From: Asticcacaulis sp. AC466
GTDB taxonomy: Bacteria; Pseudomonadota; Alphaproteobacteria; Caulobacterales; Caulobacteraceae
DNA length: 64,000 bases
NCBI RefSeq assembly: GCF_000495815.1
Contig: NZ_AWGE01000018.1
Coordinates: 1 to 64,000 of the forward strand
Direction: 5' to 3'
Below, in pieces: positions 1-7,562 of the stretch. Numbering within the stretch: the stretch's first letter is position 1; each line of letters begins with the position of its first letter. Below the pieces are notes generated by a model, which worked only from the letters and a program-made list of their open reading frames with translations, made no database searches and had not been told where the DNA came from. The translations under genes were made by a program, and so were the position numbers.

Positions 1-1
1 G

Positions 2-604
2 CTGAAGGCTCTGACGATCGAGATCATCTGTGCCAACTCCAGTCAGGCCAAGGGCCGTGTCGAGCGCGCCAACAAGACCCTGCAAGATCGGCTGGTGAAG
101 GAGCTTCGGCTCGCCGGCATCAGCACCATGGAGGCTGGTAACGCCTTCCTGCCGACCTTCATGGCCGACTACAACAAGCGCTTCGCCAAAGCGCCGTTCA
201 ACGACAAGGATCTCCATCGGCCTATGACGCCCAGGGATCGGCTCGACGAGGCCTTCACCTGGCGAGCCGAGCGAACCCTTTCGCAGTCCTTGACGCTACA
301 ATACGACAACATCCTCTTCATGATCGAACCGTCGGAGTTTGCTCAGGCAGCGATCGGCCAACGGGTCGAGGTTGTGGACTTCCCCGATGGTCGATTGGAG
401 GTCCGCTACAAAGGCCGGAGCATGCCCTACCGCACCTTCGACAAACTGCGCCGCGTTACCGAGACTGCCGTGCTCGAGAACAAGCGCCTGGGCGGCCTCC
501 TCACCCTGATCCGGCAGAGCCAGCAGTCTGAGCCACCTGGCATGCGCACTAGCAAAGGCCCGAAGCGACGCGACCAGACCAAGCACATGTTCAGCGTGGG
601 TTGA
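2..604 (+). CDS. IS transposase, integrase-core type, 3' part only
   Basis: The reading frame is open from base 2 and has no start in the window, so this is the C-terminal 200 residues of a longer transposase. The first residues contain NSSQAKGRVERANKTLQDRL, the end of a DDE integrase core: the Glu of VERANKTLQ is the probable third catalytic acid. A C-terminal tail of about 150 residues follows. The pattern is that of ISNCY-type transposases with an rve core. The other catalytic Asp residues lie outside the window. It is the left edge of a patch of mobile DNA that precedes the glycan locus. Confidence 0.8.
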   Translation: MKALTIEIICANSSQAKGRVERANKTLQDRLVKELRLAGISTMEAGNAFLPTFMADYNKRFAKAPFNDKDLHRPMTPRDRLDEAFTWRAERTLSQSLTLQYDNILFMIEPSEFAQAAIGQRVEVVDFPDGRLEVRYKGRSMPYRTFDKLRRVTETAVLENKRLGGLLTLIRQSQQSEPPGMRTSKGPKRRDQTKHMFSVG

Positions 605-633
605 TTGACTCTGCCCTGACCGGCTGACTTCGA

Positions 634-1035
634 TCAGCTCAGCATTGTTGCCTCGAATAGATCGAGACCCCAGCCAATGCCACACGCCGCTAGGACAGCC
701 ATTTGGTCAGGGTCAAGCCAAACGCCCTGCTGTTCGTCTGAGACATAGAAGCCGCCGTAGATCGATATGCTTGCAGGCCTGAGCGTCTTGGCGAGTTCCG
801 CGAAGAGGTGTTCGCGTCCTTTAAGTTGGTCGATCAGCGTACCGACTGCGTTCGCGTGCTCACGGCCATCGACGAGCGGCGCTGCATGCAATTCAAGATT
901 CCACATGTTGAAATCATGCAGTCGCCCAGTCGGCCTGGGCTCACCACGCCTTGCAACTGATGTAGGTGTCAGGCCGAGAAGATTGGTGACCATGTCTGGG
1001 TCAGCGTCGAAGCGGGCGATTGTTAGAGTAAGCAT
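634..1035 (-). CDS. DUF4279 family protein
   Basis: A 133-residue protein beginning MLTLTIARFDADPDMVTNLL, with LGLTPTSVARRGEP shortly after. This pairing of an N-terminal beta strand with an LGL-x-PT-x-x-x-x-x-G segment, followed by a central hydrophobic helix and a SISIYGG strand, is what I recognise as DUF4279. The function of the family is not established. It has no signal peptide or membrane segment. The gene lies 29 bp beyond the transposase in opposite orientation and before an IS-end-like repeat pair, so it may be a passenger gene of the element. The family call is by eye. Confidence 0.6.
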   Translation of the reverse strand: MLTLTIARFDADPDMVTNLLGLTPTSVARRGEPRPTGRLHDFNMWNLELHAAPLVDGREHANAVGTLIDQLKGREHLFAELAKTLRPASISIYGGFYVSDEQQGVWLDPDQMAVLAACGIGWGLDLFEATMLS

Positions 1036-1234
1036 GGAGGCGAACTTGGCACTTCACGCCGTGCTATCCAAGTCCGAAAACCACACTATTCTCTGATCTT
1101 TGGAAAGTCCGCAGCCGGCGCGCTCGGAAACCAAAGAGGCAACTAACCTGCCTGTGCGTCGGTCGGCGGTTGGGCGCTGCGCTCGCTTGAAAAGCTACGC
1201 GCCCGCCCGCCGCCCTACTCCACAGCCGGGGCCA

Positions 1235-1284
1235 GTGACATTTCTATCTGGCACAAACCGCGACATTTCTATTCGGGCTAGACA
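1235..1284. repeat. IS-end-like tandem motif
   Basis: The 11-mer GACATTTCTAT occurs at 1237-1247 and again at 1262-1272, a 25-bp period, within GTGACATTTCTATCTGG and GCGACATTTCTATTCGG. Paired sites of this form are typical of the termini of ISNCY/IS481-like elements, where the transposase binds. I take this as the probable right end of the element whose transposase occupies the left edge. The rest of 1036-1367 shows no supportable gene. Confidence 0.45.
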
Positions 1285-1367
1285 AAATGTGTAGCCGGGT
1301 GGATTCCAGGTTGAAGTGCGACTTGTCATAGATTTCAATGCCCTGCGGGTATGAAAGGACAAGCGCT

Positions 1368-2225
1368 ATGGGAGCCTGTTATACGCATATCGACTTCAAG
1401 GAACGCGTGAAGCTGTTCGATCTTGCAGGTCTGGCATTTTATCCGTCACTGAACTTGCAAGGATGTTAGGTCGACATCGCACCACCGTCGATCGAGAAAT
1501 CAGTCGGAATTTTCAAAACAATGTTTATGCGGAATTCCGTGGTTGGTTTCAGATCAATGCAGACATGCGGGCGCGTCGTCGCAGACGTAAGACGGCTAAG
1601 CCGGTGCGATACAGGGCTTTGCGAAGTTACGTGTTCGCCAAGCTCAAACTGGGCTGGTCCCCCGAGCAAATTGCGGGTTGCCTAACGCTAGATGTGAGCA
1701 TCCGAGATTTCCCATAATTGGCTATGAAGCCATTTATCAGTTCATCTACTCGCGCGCGGGCCAGTCGTTAGACCTATATAAGCTCTTGTATCGGCATCGC
1801 CGCCGGCGACGCAAACGCGGTGGTCGGAAACCGGCAGGATCACACATCCCGTTGTATTGTAACATAAAACATAGACCTGAAAATATCGCTAAGCGAGACT
1901 CCTTCGGTCATTGGGAAGGCGATTTGATCATCTTTAAGCGCGAGCACGGGAAGAAAAATCTCACAAGCCTGGTCGAGCGAAAAACGCGTTTCCACATACT
2001 TTTGCCCAATCTGGACCGTAAGTCTGTCGATATCATCTTGAATATTGCGGAGCACCCGTCCCCCACCCCACATGGGCGCCAAACCATGACTTTCGACCGC
2101 GGGACCGAATTGATACCTTTGTGGCAAAGTGTGGTTACGTCCTCGGCCATGCAAGAACCGACGTTATTTTGCAACCAGTACGTTTTTCGTGGACAAATGG
2201 CTTTAGGTTGAATTATTTGATATGA
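1368..2225 (+). pseudogene. Decayed IS30-family transposase
   Basis: The pieces of one IS30 transposase lie in order but in different frames. An N-terminal piece starting MGACYTHIDFKERVKLFDL (from 1368) runs into a stop. The helix-turn-helix piece LARMLGRHRTTVDREISRN continues from about 1451 in the next frame to a stop near 1717. The DDE core with HWEGDLIIF (first Asp) and TMTFDRGTEL (second Asp) follows from about 1716 to 2211. The region of the third acid is broken by another shift (FRLNYLI, then stop at 2223-2225). At least three lesions mean no functional product. It separates the upstream IS material from the glycan locus and suggests an old insertion at its border. Confidence 0.85.
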
Positions 2226-2228
2226 CAA
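2217..2228. promoter_or_regulatory. Candidate GntR half-operator upstream of the sugar kinase
   Basis: TTGATATGACAA lies 91 bp before the kinase ATG and matches 9 of 12 positions of the core TTGTCATAACAA of the palindrome at 5313-5328. It is offered only because the HutC-type regulator encoded at 4521 must act somewhere nearby. It overlaps the last codons of the IS30 remnant. Confidence 0.25.
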
Positions 2229-2318
2229 CAAACTAAATTGGTTAGCACTAATGCGCTTTCGTGGTGAGCAGAGGTGCCGCAAAATTATCCTAATTCCATC
2301 CTGACAATAGACATTGGC

Positions 2319-3224
2319 ATGACGCAAGATTTTCCCGGTATCCTTTATCTTGGTGTGGACGGCGGAGGCACCCGCTCACGTGCCAGGCTTCAAGACTCAG
2401 ACGGTAAAATACTGGGTGAAGGTCAAAGTGGGCCCGCCAATATCCGCCTCGGGCTCGACCTGGCATGGAACAATATTCTGGCAGCTATAGATGTTGCGCT
2501 CACAGTAGCTGGGTTGGACAGGAGCGTCTTATCCAGGACAGTCGCCGTCTTCGGCCTCGCGGGTATTGTCACAGAGGACGACGTGATCAGGGTCAAGGCA
2601 CGCGCGAACATATTCAACACCATCGCAATATGGCCCGATTACCACATCGCCGCTATTGGCGCCTTTGAAGGCGCCGACGGGGGCGTGCAAATTGCGGGCA
2701 CCGGCAGTTCGGGCTATGCGGTAATCGACGGTAAGGGACATACGCTGGGAGGCTGGGGGTTTTCTCTCAGCGAGAAGGGATCCGCGGCAGCTCTGGGGCG
2801 GGACGCCATTCGGACGGCACTCGAAGCCTCGGACGGGCTGGTCACACAAACGCCTTTCACCAAGGCTGTAATCGCCCATTTTGGCGATCCGGCCGCGATA
2901 GTCGACTGGTCGGAAACCGCCTTGCCGATGGACTATGGCGCGCTGTCCCCCTTGGTTTTCCGCTACGCAAAACTGAGGGATCCGGTTGCAACATCATTAT
3001 TAAGGCATTTGGCTGCCGATTGCGGACGTTTCATTCAACAGTTGGTGTACATCGGCGCGCCTAAGGTTTGTTTTATGGGCGGCTTGGCGTCGCTGATCCG
3101 GCCATGGCTGCCGCAGACGGCGATTGACTGCCTGACCGAACCCAAGGGGGACGCCCTCTCGGGCGCCTTGCATCTGGCGAAGCAGCTTAGCCATGTTCAC
3201 GCCGCACAGACGGTGGACGCATGA
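2319..3224 (+). CDS. BadF/BadG-type N-acetylglucosamine (amino-sugar) kinase
   Basis: A 301-residue ASKHA-fold kinase. The phosphate-1 loop LGVDGGGTRSRARL lies near the start and the second phosphate loop IAGTGSSGYAV is around residue 130, followed by the GGWGFSLSEKGSAAALG segment typical of BadF-type GlcNAc kinases. The expected reaction is ATP-dependent phosphorylation of GlcNAc released in the periplasm and imported. I prefer the ATG at 2319, just before the first strand. A GTG at 2274 would add 15 residues and cannot be excluded, and neither start has a strong ribosome site. The stop overlaps the start of cutC by 4 bases (ATGA), so the two are translationally coupled. The context of GH20, GH85 and glycosylasparaginase supports GlcNAc as the substrate. 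Confidence 0.8.
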   Translation: MTQDFPGILYLGVDGGGTRSRARLQDSDGKILGEGQSGPANIRLGLDLAWNNILAAIDVALTVAGLDRSVLSRTVAVFGLAGIVTEDDVIRVKARANIFNTIAIWPDYHIAAIGAFEGADGGVQIAGTGSSGYAVIDGKGHTLGGWGFSLSEKGSAAALGRDAIRTALEASDGLVTQTPFTKAVIAHFGDPAAIVDWSETALPMDYGALSPLVFRYAKLRDPVATSLLRHLAADCGRFIQQLVYIGAPKVCFMGGLASLIRPWLPQTAIDCLTEPKGDALSGALHLAKQLSHVHAAQTVDA

Positions 3225-3994
3225 CGCGCGCCATTCGACTGGAAGTTTGCGTAGACACGGCCGAAGGACTGGATATCGCGACAAAGCACGGTGCGGACCG
3301 GATCGAGCTTTGCGCCAGCCTCAGTGTCGGTGGCCTTACCCCCAGCGTAGGAATGATGCATCTGGCTGCGCAGTCCCAATGCCTGACGCGTGCCATGGTG
3401 CGACCGCGTGAGGGAGATTTCGTTTATGACGATGTCGAAGTCACATTAATGATGCACGACATTGACGCGGTCGCCGCAGTTGGGCTCAATGGGGTGGTGT
3501 TGGGCGCGAATAGGGCGACGGGCGAACTGGATGAACGTGTCCTTGGCAAGCTCATCGAACACGCAAAGTTGGCGGGACTTCAGATTACCCTCCATCGCGC
3601 TTTTGATGTGGCACCCGATTTGCCGGCCGCATTGACAATGGCCCAGTCATTGGGCATCGACAGTATTCTGACCTCCGGCGGTGCGGTTAATGCCCTTCAA
3701 GGCGCCGAGACCATTCGCAGACTTGTCCAATTGGCTGGTGCATCACCTTCGACTCGTGGCATCGAACTTATGGCTGGCGTGGGCGTCAGTGCGACCACCG
3801 CACCGGAAATTGTAACCCGTTCAGGCGTCCGTTGGCTTCATGGATCCTGTAGTATGCCGCGCTCAATTGACTCATCGGATGCAGCGCGCCTCGGATATAG
3901 CCTGCCTACTCATCGTCGTACTGACGCTGGAGCGATCGACCAACTCCGCGACGTCCTGGGGCACCTGGCACGCGACGCCGTCGCGATAGATTGA
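3221..3994 (+). CDS. cutC: CutC family TIM-barrel protein
   Basis: A 257-residue protein beginning MTRAIRLEVCVDTAEGLDIA, followed by HGADRIELCASLSVGGLTPS. These are the first strand and first loop of CutC proteins. Later segments include VRPREGDFVYDD, GVVLGA, ITLHRAFDV and SILTSGGA, all characteristic of the family. CutC is named for copper homeostasis in E. coli, but no copper-binding cluster is evident and its biochemical activity is poorly settled. Here it is coupled by ATGA overlap to an amino-sugar kinase inside an N-glycan degradation locus, which argues for a role in sugar metabolism (inference). No signal peptide, so cytoplasmic. Confidence 0.85.
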   Translation: MTRAIRLEVCVDTAEGLDIATKHGADRIELCASLSVGGLTPSVGMMHLAAQSQCLTRAMVRPREGDFVYDDVEVTLMMHDIDAVAAVGLNGVVLGANRATGELDERVLGKLIEHAKLAGLQITLHRAFDVAPDLPAALTMAQSLGIDSILTSGGAVNALQGAETIRRLVQLAGASPSTRGIELMAGVGVSATTAPEIVTRSGVRWLHGSCSMPRSIDSSDAARLGYSLPTHRRTDAGAIDQLRDVLGHLARDAVAID

Positions 3995-4520
3995 CGGTCG
4001 GCACTGTCGTATTTTTTTGACCTTGCCCCCAGTTACGCAAGAGTAGGCCCATTCATTTTGGACGGAAGATTGTACTATAGCAACGCCCTGCCCTATCGAG
4101 CGCGATATGGTTTAAGGATAAATGATCTCTCGCTCGGCAATGTAAAGGCCCTGTCCAATCTCTAAAGCGAGGGGTTTCCGACGCAGCGTGAATATGCCAG
4201 ATTCACGGTGGCGTTGCTGTCCCGATCGCTCAGGTCTTTGTAAAAAGCTGTGACCCGGTTCCATAGGCCCATATTTCGTTTCCTGTCTCTGTTTAAAGCG
4301 CTTGTCTAAAACGCGCCTTCCACTTCTTAATAAACGCAACAAATTACCTCACACACCTCCGAAAGCGATTTCCAACTCGAAATAAATCCGTGCGGCTTAC
4401 CACGCTTAATGCCAGACAATTGGATTTGACGCGCTAGTCCATTCTCATATATGAAAACTGATCAACCCAAGGGTTGTTATTACGTTTCATTGCGATTGCT
4501 ATGGGTGGGATGCGCATTAT
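3995..4520. promoter_or_regulatory. Intergenic region before gntR, with a candidate operator at 4463-4476
   Basis: This 526-bp gap contains no open frame with protein-like character on either strand. The element CAACCC-AA-GGGTTG (4463-4476), 45 bp before the gntR ATG, is an inverted repeat suitable for autoregulation. AAAGCGCTT near 4295 is another short palindrome. Nothing else is supportable. Confidence 0.35.
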
Positions 4521-5258
4521 ATGGCTGCGAGCAAGGAAGTTTCCCCGGCGGGAACCAAGTCGACTGTCCTTTACATGCAGTTGCAAAAATGGCTTCGCAA
4601 CGCCATAAATGAGCGCGAGCTGGCTCCCGAAGATGCTATCCCCACCGAACGAGAGCTTGCGGAAAAGTTCAACGTTTCACGTATTACGGTCCGGAAAGCT
4701 GTTGATGGACTCGTCTACGAAGGCTTACTTACGCGACGTCAAGGGGCGGGAACGTTCGTTGCCGCCCGGGTGGAAAAGAGTTATTCCAAAATGTCTTCGT
4801 TTACGGAGGACATGATCTCGCGGGGTCGCGTTCCCAGCAGCAAATGGCTCTCGAAAACCTCAGGGACCGTAAACCCGCAGGAGGCCCTTTCGATGGGCCT
4901 TTCGCCGGGAACAGTCGTTTATCGGTTTAACCGTATGCGCTTCGCTGACGGCTTTTCCATGGGGCTCGACTATGCCACCGTGCCTGCCGATTGCCTGCCG
5001 TCTCTCGAAGCGGTCAATGACTCGCTGTATGAAGCTCTTGAGAAAAATGGCACGCGCCCAGTGCGTGCGCTGCAAAGGTTGAGAGCCGTGGCCTTCAATA
5101 CCGAACAGGCGAAATTGCTCGACATCGCCGTTGGAGCGCCAGGATTGCTGATTGAACGTCGCGGTTTTCTGGCCGATGGACGGCCAGCAGAGTTTACGCA
5201 GTCATATTATCGCGGCGATGCCTACGACCTAATGTCCGAACTCACTCACAATTCCTGA
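4521..5258 (+). CDS. GntR/HutC family transcriptional regulator (UTRA domain)
   Basis: A 245-residue regulator. A winged helix-turn-helix occupies residues 15-85 with IPTERELAEKFNVSRITVRK and the wing GLLTRRQGAGTFVA, both diagnostic of GntR proteins. The C-terminal UTRA effector domain (about 95-240) contains VYRFNRMRFADG and ends with FTQSYYRGDAYDL. Regulators of this subfamily such as NagR and DasR respond to phosphorylated amino sugars, which would fit a locus releasing GlcNAc and starting with a GlcNAc kinase, but the effector is inferred. It sits between the kinase-cutC pair and the fucosidase gene and could control both arms of the locus. Confidence 0.9.
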   Translation: MAASKEVSPAGTKSTVLYMQLQKWLRNAINERELAPEDAIPTERELAEKFNVSRITVRKAVDGLVYEGLLTRRQGAGTFVAARVEKSYSKMSSFTEDMISRGRVPSSKWLSKTSGTVNPQEALSMGLSPGTVVYRFNRMRFADGFSMGLDYATVPADCLPSLEAVNDSLYEALEKNGTRPVRALQRLRAVAFNTEQAKLLDIAVGAPGLLIERRGFLADGRPAEFTQSYYRGDAYDLMSELTHNS

Positions 5259-5312
5259 AATTTTTACCAGGAAAATCATTTTTATCGTTGCCAATCCGAG
5301 TTGCGGATATAG

Positions 5313-5328
5313 AGTTGTCATAACAACT
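5313..5328. promoter_or_regulatory. Palindromic operator candidate (HutC-like) before the GH29 gene
   Basis: AGTTGT-CATA-ACAACT is a perfect 6-bp inverted repeat with a 4-bp spacer, 103 bp before the fucosidase start and 55 bp after the gntR stop. The core GTCATAAC resembles the GT-N-TA-N-AC pattern reported for HutC-subfamily operators, with TA replaced by AT. It is the best operator candidate for the adjacent regulator. Confidence 0.45.
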
Positions 5329-5430
5329 GTCTCGTAGTTTGGTTTCGCTTGCGTCGCACCGCCCTGCCCGGCCAATTCAGCCCACTCTGCCAGACCGAGA
5401 CGACAAGCTGCAGAAGGAAACGACGCGAAG

Positions 5431-7518
5431 ATGATCAATCGCCGATATCTTATTTCAGCCGGTGTAGCGGCAGCCTCCCTGACTGCGGCCGGGACCTCGG
5501 CGCTTGCCAAATCCGCTCCCTCTCCTTTCGGCGCAACACCATCGACGCGTCAACTGAGGTGGCACAAACGCCTTGCTTACGCCTTTATGCACTTCACCAT
5601 AAACACCTTCACCGACCGTGAGTGGGGATATGGCGATGAAGCGGAATCCTTGTTTAATCCGTCCGATTTCAGTGCCGATCAAATCGTCGGAGCCGCGCGA
5701 GCGGGCGGTTTGACGGGTTTGATTCTGACCGCCAAACATCATGATGGCTTTTGCCTGTGGCCAAGCGCCTACACTGAGCACTCTGTCAAAAATTCCCCCT
5801 ACAAGAACGGTAAGGGCGATATCGTCCGGGAAATGGCCGACGCATGCCGGCGTCAGGGGCTTAGTTTTGGGGTCTATCTGTCGCCATGGGATCGCAACCA
5901 CGCTGAATATGGCCGCCCCGCCTATGTGACCTATTACCATAACCAGCTTGAGGAATTGACCACGCAGTATGGTCCGTTGTTTGAAGTCTGGTTCGACGGC
6001 GCCAACGGCGGTGATGGCTACTACGGTGGCGCCCGTGAAACCCGCCGGATCGACGGTCATACCTATTATCAATGGGATACGGTGCGCGCGATCGTCCGCA
6101 AGAATCAGCCGGATGCCGTCATGTTCGCCGACGCAGACATGGATATCCGCTGGGTGGGCAATGAAGAAGGTGTCGCCGGCGATCCTTGCTGGCCGACTGT
6201 CGATGCCACGCCCTATACTCAGGAAAAGGGCAATCACGGCGTGCGCGGCGGGCCAATCTGGAATCCGGCGGAAACCAATGTCTCCATCCGCCCAGGCTGG
6301 TTCTGGCATAGCGATGAGAAGCCGCGTTCGCCAGCCAATCTGACACGGATCTATTTTGAATCTGTCGGCCGCGGCACCACGCTTCTTCTCAACCTGGCCC
6401 CCGACCGGCGTGGTCAAGTGCCCGCAGAAGATGTTGCCGCCCTGAAGGCCTGGAAAGGCATACTCGACGCCGGTTTTAAAACCAATTTGGCGACAGGTGC
6501 CACGGTCCGCGCGAGCAGCGTCTTCAATACTGAATATAGCGCCCAAAATCTATTGTCCCTATCCGCTTTTTGGGCCGCGAAAGAGACCGATCGGGCCGGC
6601 GCATGGATTGAAGTTGCATTGAAAGGGCCAAAAACCTTCAATGTCATCGCCTTCTCAGAAGACATCGCACGAGGCGTGCGCGTTGATGATTACGCTGTCG
6701 ACATCTGGCAAGACAATAAATGGCAAGAGGTGTCCCGCCACACCTCTATCGGCCCCCAAAGGCTGATCCGGCTGGAAGCGCCCGTCACAACGCAACGGGT
6801 ACGTCTGCGCATACTGACCGCTGCCGCATCTCCTATTCTGAACGGATTTGGCCTGTTCCGCCTGGCAGATATCCTGGAAGAACCCGGCATTGGTCGAGAT
6901 GCGAAAGGCATGGTTTCTCTGAGTCCGCCGGAGAAGGGACTAGAAATCCGGTACACGCTTGACGGTTCCACACCAAATGCTGGGTCCAAACTGTACACGA
7001 CGCCCTTCCCGCTTCTGGATGGCGGCGTTGTCAAGGCGATAGCTCGAAACGCAGACTCAAACGTGTCCAGCAGCATGACGACCCGTGAGTTCGATGTATC
7101 ACCTGCCGATTGGACATTGATCGCAGCAAATGGGGAACCGGCCGAAGCCCTGTTCGGCAACGGTCTGTTTACCGGGCACAGTGGAGAACCGGTAGACGTC
7201 ACTATTGATCTTGGGCGCTCATACAGCCTGCAAGGGTTTACCCTAAAGCCCGCTGGCCAAAACATCTCGCTAGGGGTTGATGTCATAGCTCGAATTGGTC
7301 CGCCCGCAGGGTATGAGGTCTGGGTCAGTGCTGACGGTAAAACTTGGGGTGAGCCGATTGCCACCGGCGAATTTTCAAACATCGCGGCGAGCCGTGCGGA
7401 ACAAAGGGTCCGGTTCAATAAGCCCTACCAAGCCAAGTTCCTGCGGCTGCGTTTTGCGCACGCCGTGCAGAACAAACCCATGATCGTCATTGGCGGTCTG
7501 GGGATCATTACTCGCTAG
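5431..7518 (+). CDS. GH29 alpha-L-fucosidase (B-type) with F5/8-type modules
   Basis: A 695-residue exported enzyme. The N-terminus MINRRYLISAGVAAASL is a twin-arginine signal. The GH29 barrel spans about residues 40-345. FEVWFDGANGG contains the nucleophile Asp189, and ILTAKHHDGFCLWPS is the conserved substrate-site loop. Downstream come a discoidin-like (F5/8 type C) domain (about 350-485), a chitobiase C-terminal-like strand region (IRYTLDGSTPN, about 505-550) and a second F5/8-like domain to the end. This architecture is typical of subfamily B enzymes acting on alpha-1,3/1,4-fucose in Lewis-type motifs, so Lewis-a antennae of plant N-glycans are a likely target (inference). A ribosome site (AAGGAA) lies about 14 bp upstream. 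GH85 follows after 44 bp. Confidence 0.9.
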   Translation: MINRRYLISAGVAAASLTAAGTSALAKSAPSPFGATPSTRQLRWHKRLAYAFMHFTINTFTDREWGYGDEAESLFNPSDFSADQIVGAARAGGLTGLILTAKHHDGFCLWPSAYTEHSVKNSPYKNGKGDIVREMADACRRQGLSFGVYLSPWDRNHAEYGRPAYVTYYHNQLEELTTQYGPLFEVWFDGANGGDGYYGGARETRRIDGHTYYQWDTVRAIVRKNQPDAVMFADADMDIRWVGNEEGVAGDPCWPTVDATPYTQEKGNHGVRGGPIWNPAETNVSIRPGWFWHSDEKPRSPANLTRIYFESVGRGTTLLLNLAPDRRGQVPAEDVAALKAWKGILDAGFKTNLATGATVRASSVFNTEYSAQNLLSLSAFWAAKETDRAGAWIEVALKGPKTFNVIAFSEDIARGVRVDDYAVDIWQDNKWQEVSRHTSIGPQRLIRLEAPVTTQRVRLRILTAAASPILNGFGLFRLADILEEPGIGRDAKGMVSLSPPEKGLEIRYTLDGSTPNAGSKLYTTPFPLLDGGVVKAIARNADSNVSSSMTTREFDVSPADWTLIAANGEPAEALFGNGLFTGHSGEPVDVTIDLGRSYSLQGFTLKPAGQNISLGVDVIARIGPPAGYEVWVSADGKTWGEPIATGEFSNIAASRAEQRVRFNKPYQAKFLRLRFAHAVQNKPMIVIGGLGIITR

Positions 7519-7562
7519 GCCGTAGGCCGTCATTCTTTGAATTCTTAGCAGACTGTTTTATC

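Noticed and set aside
4112-4342. A 76-codon minus-strand frame in the gap before gntR
   Set aside because: No ribosome site, no recognisable sequence and basic low-complexity composition. A shorter frame in the same place is equally unconvincing.
5455-6546. A 363-codon minus-strand frame opposite the GH29-B gene
   Set aside because: The opposite strand carries the catalytic domain of a known family. The antisense product shows no motif or ribosome site.
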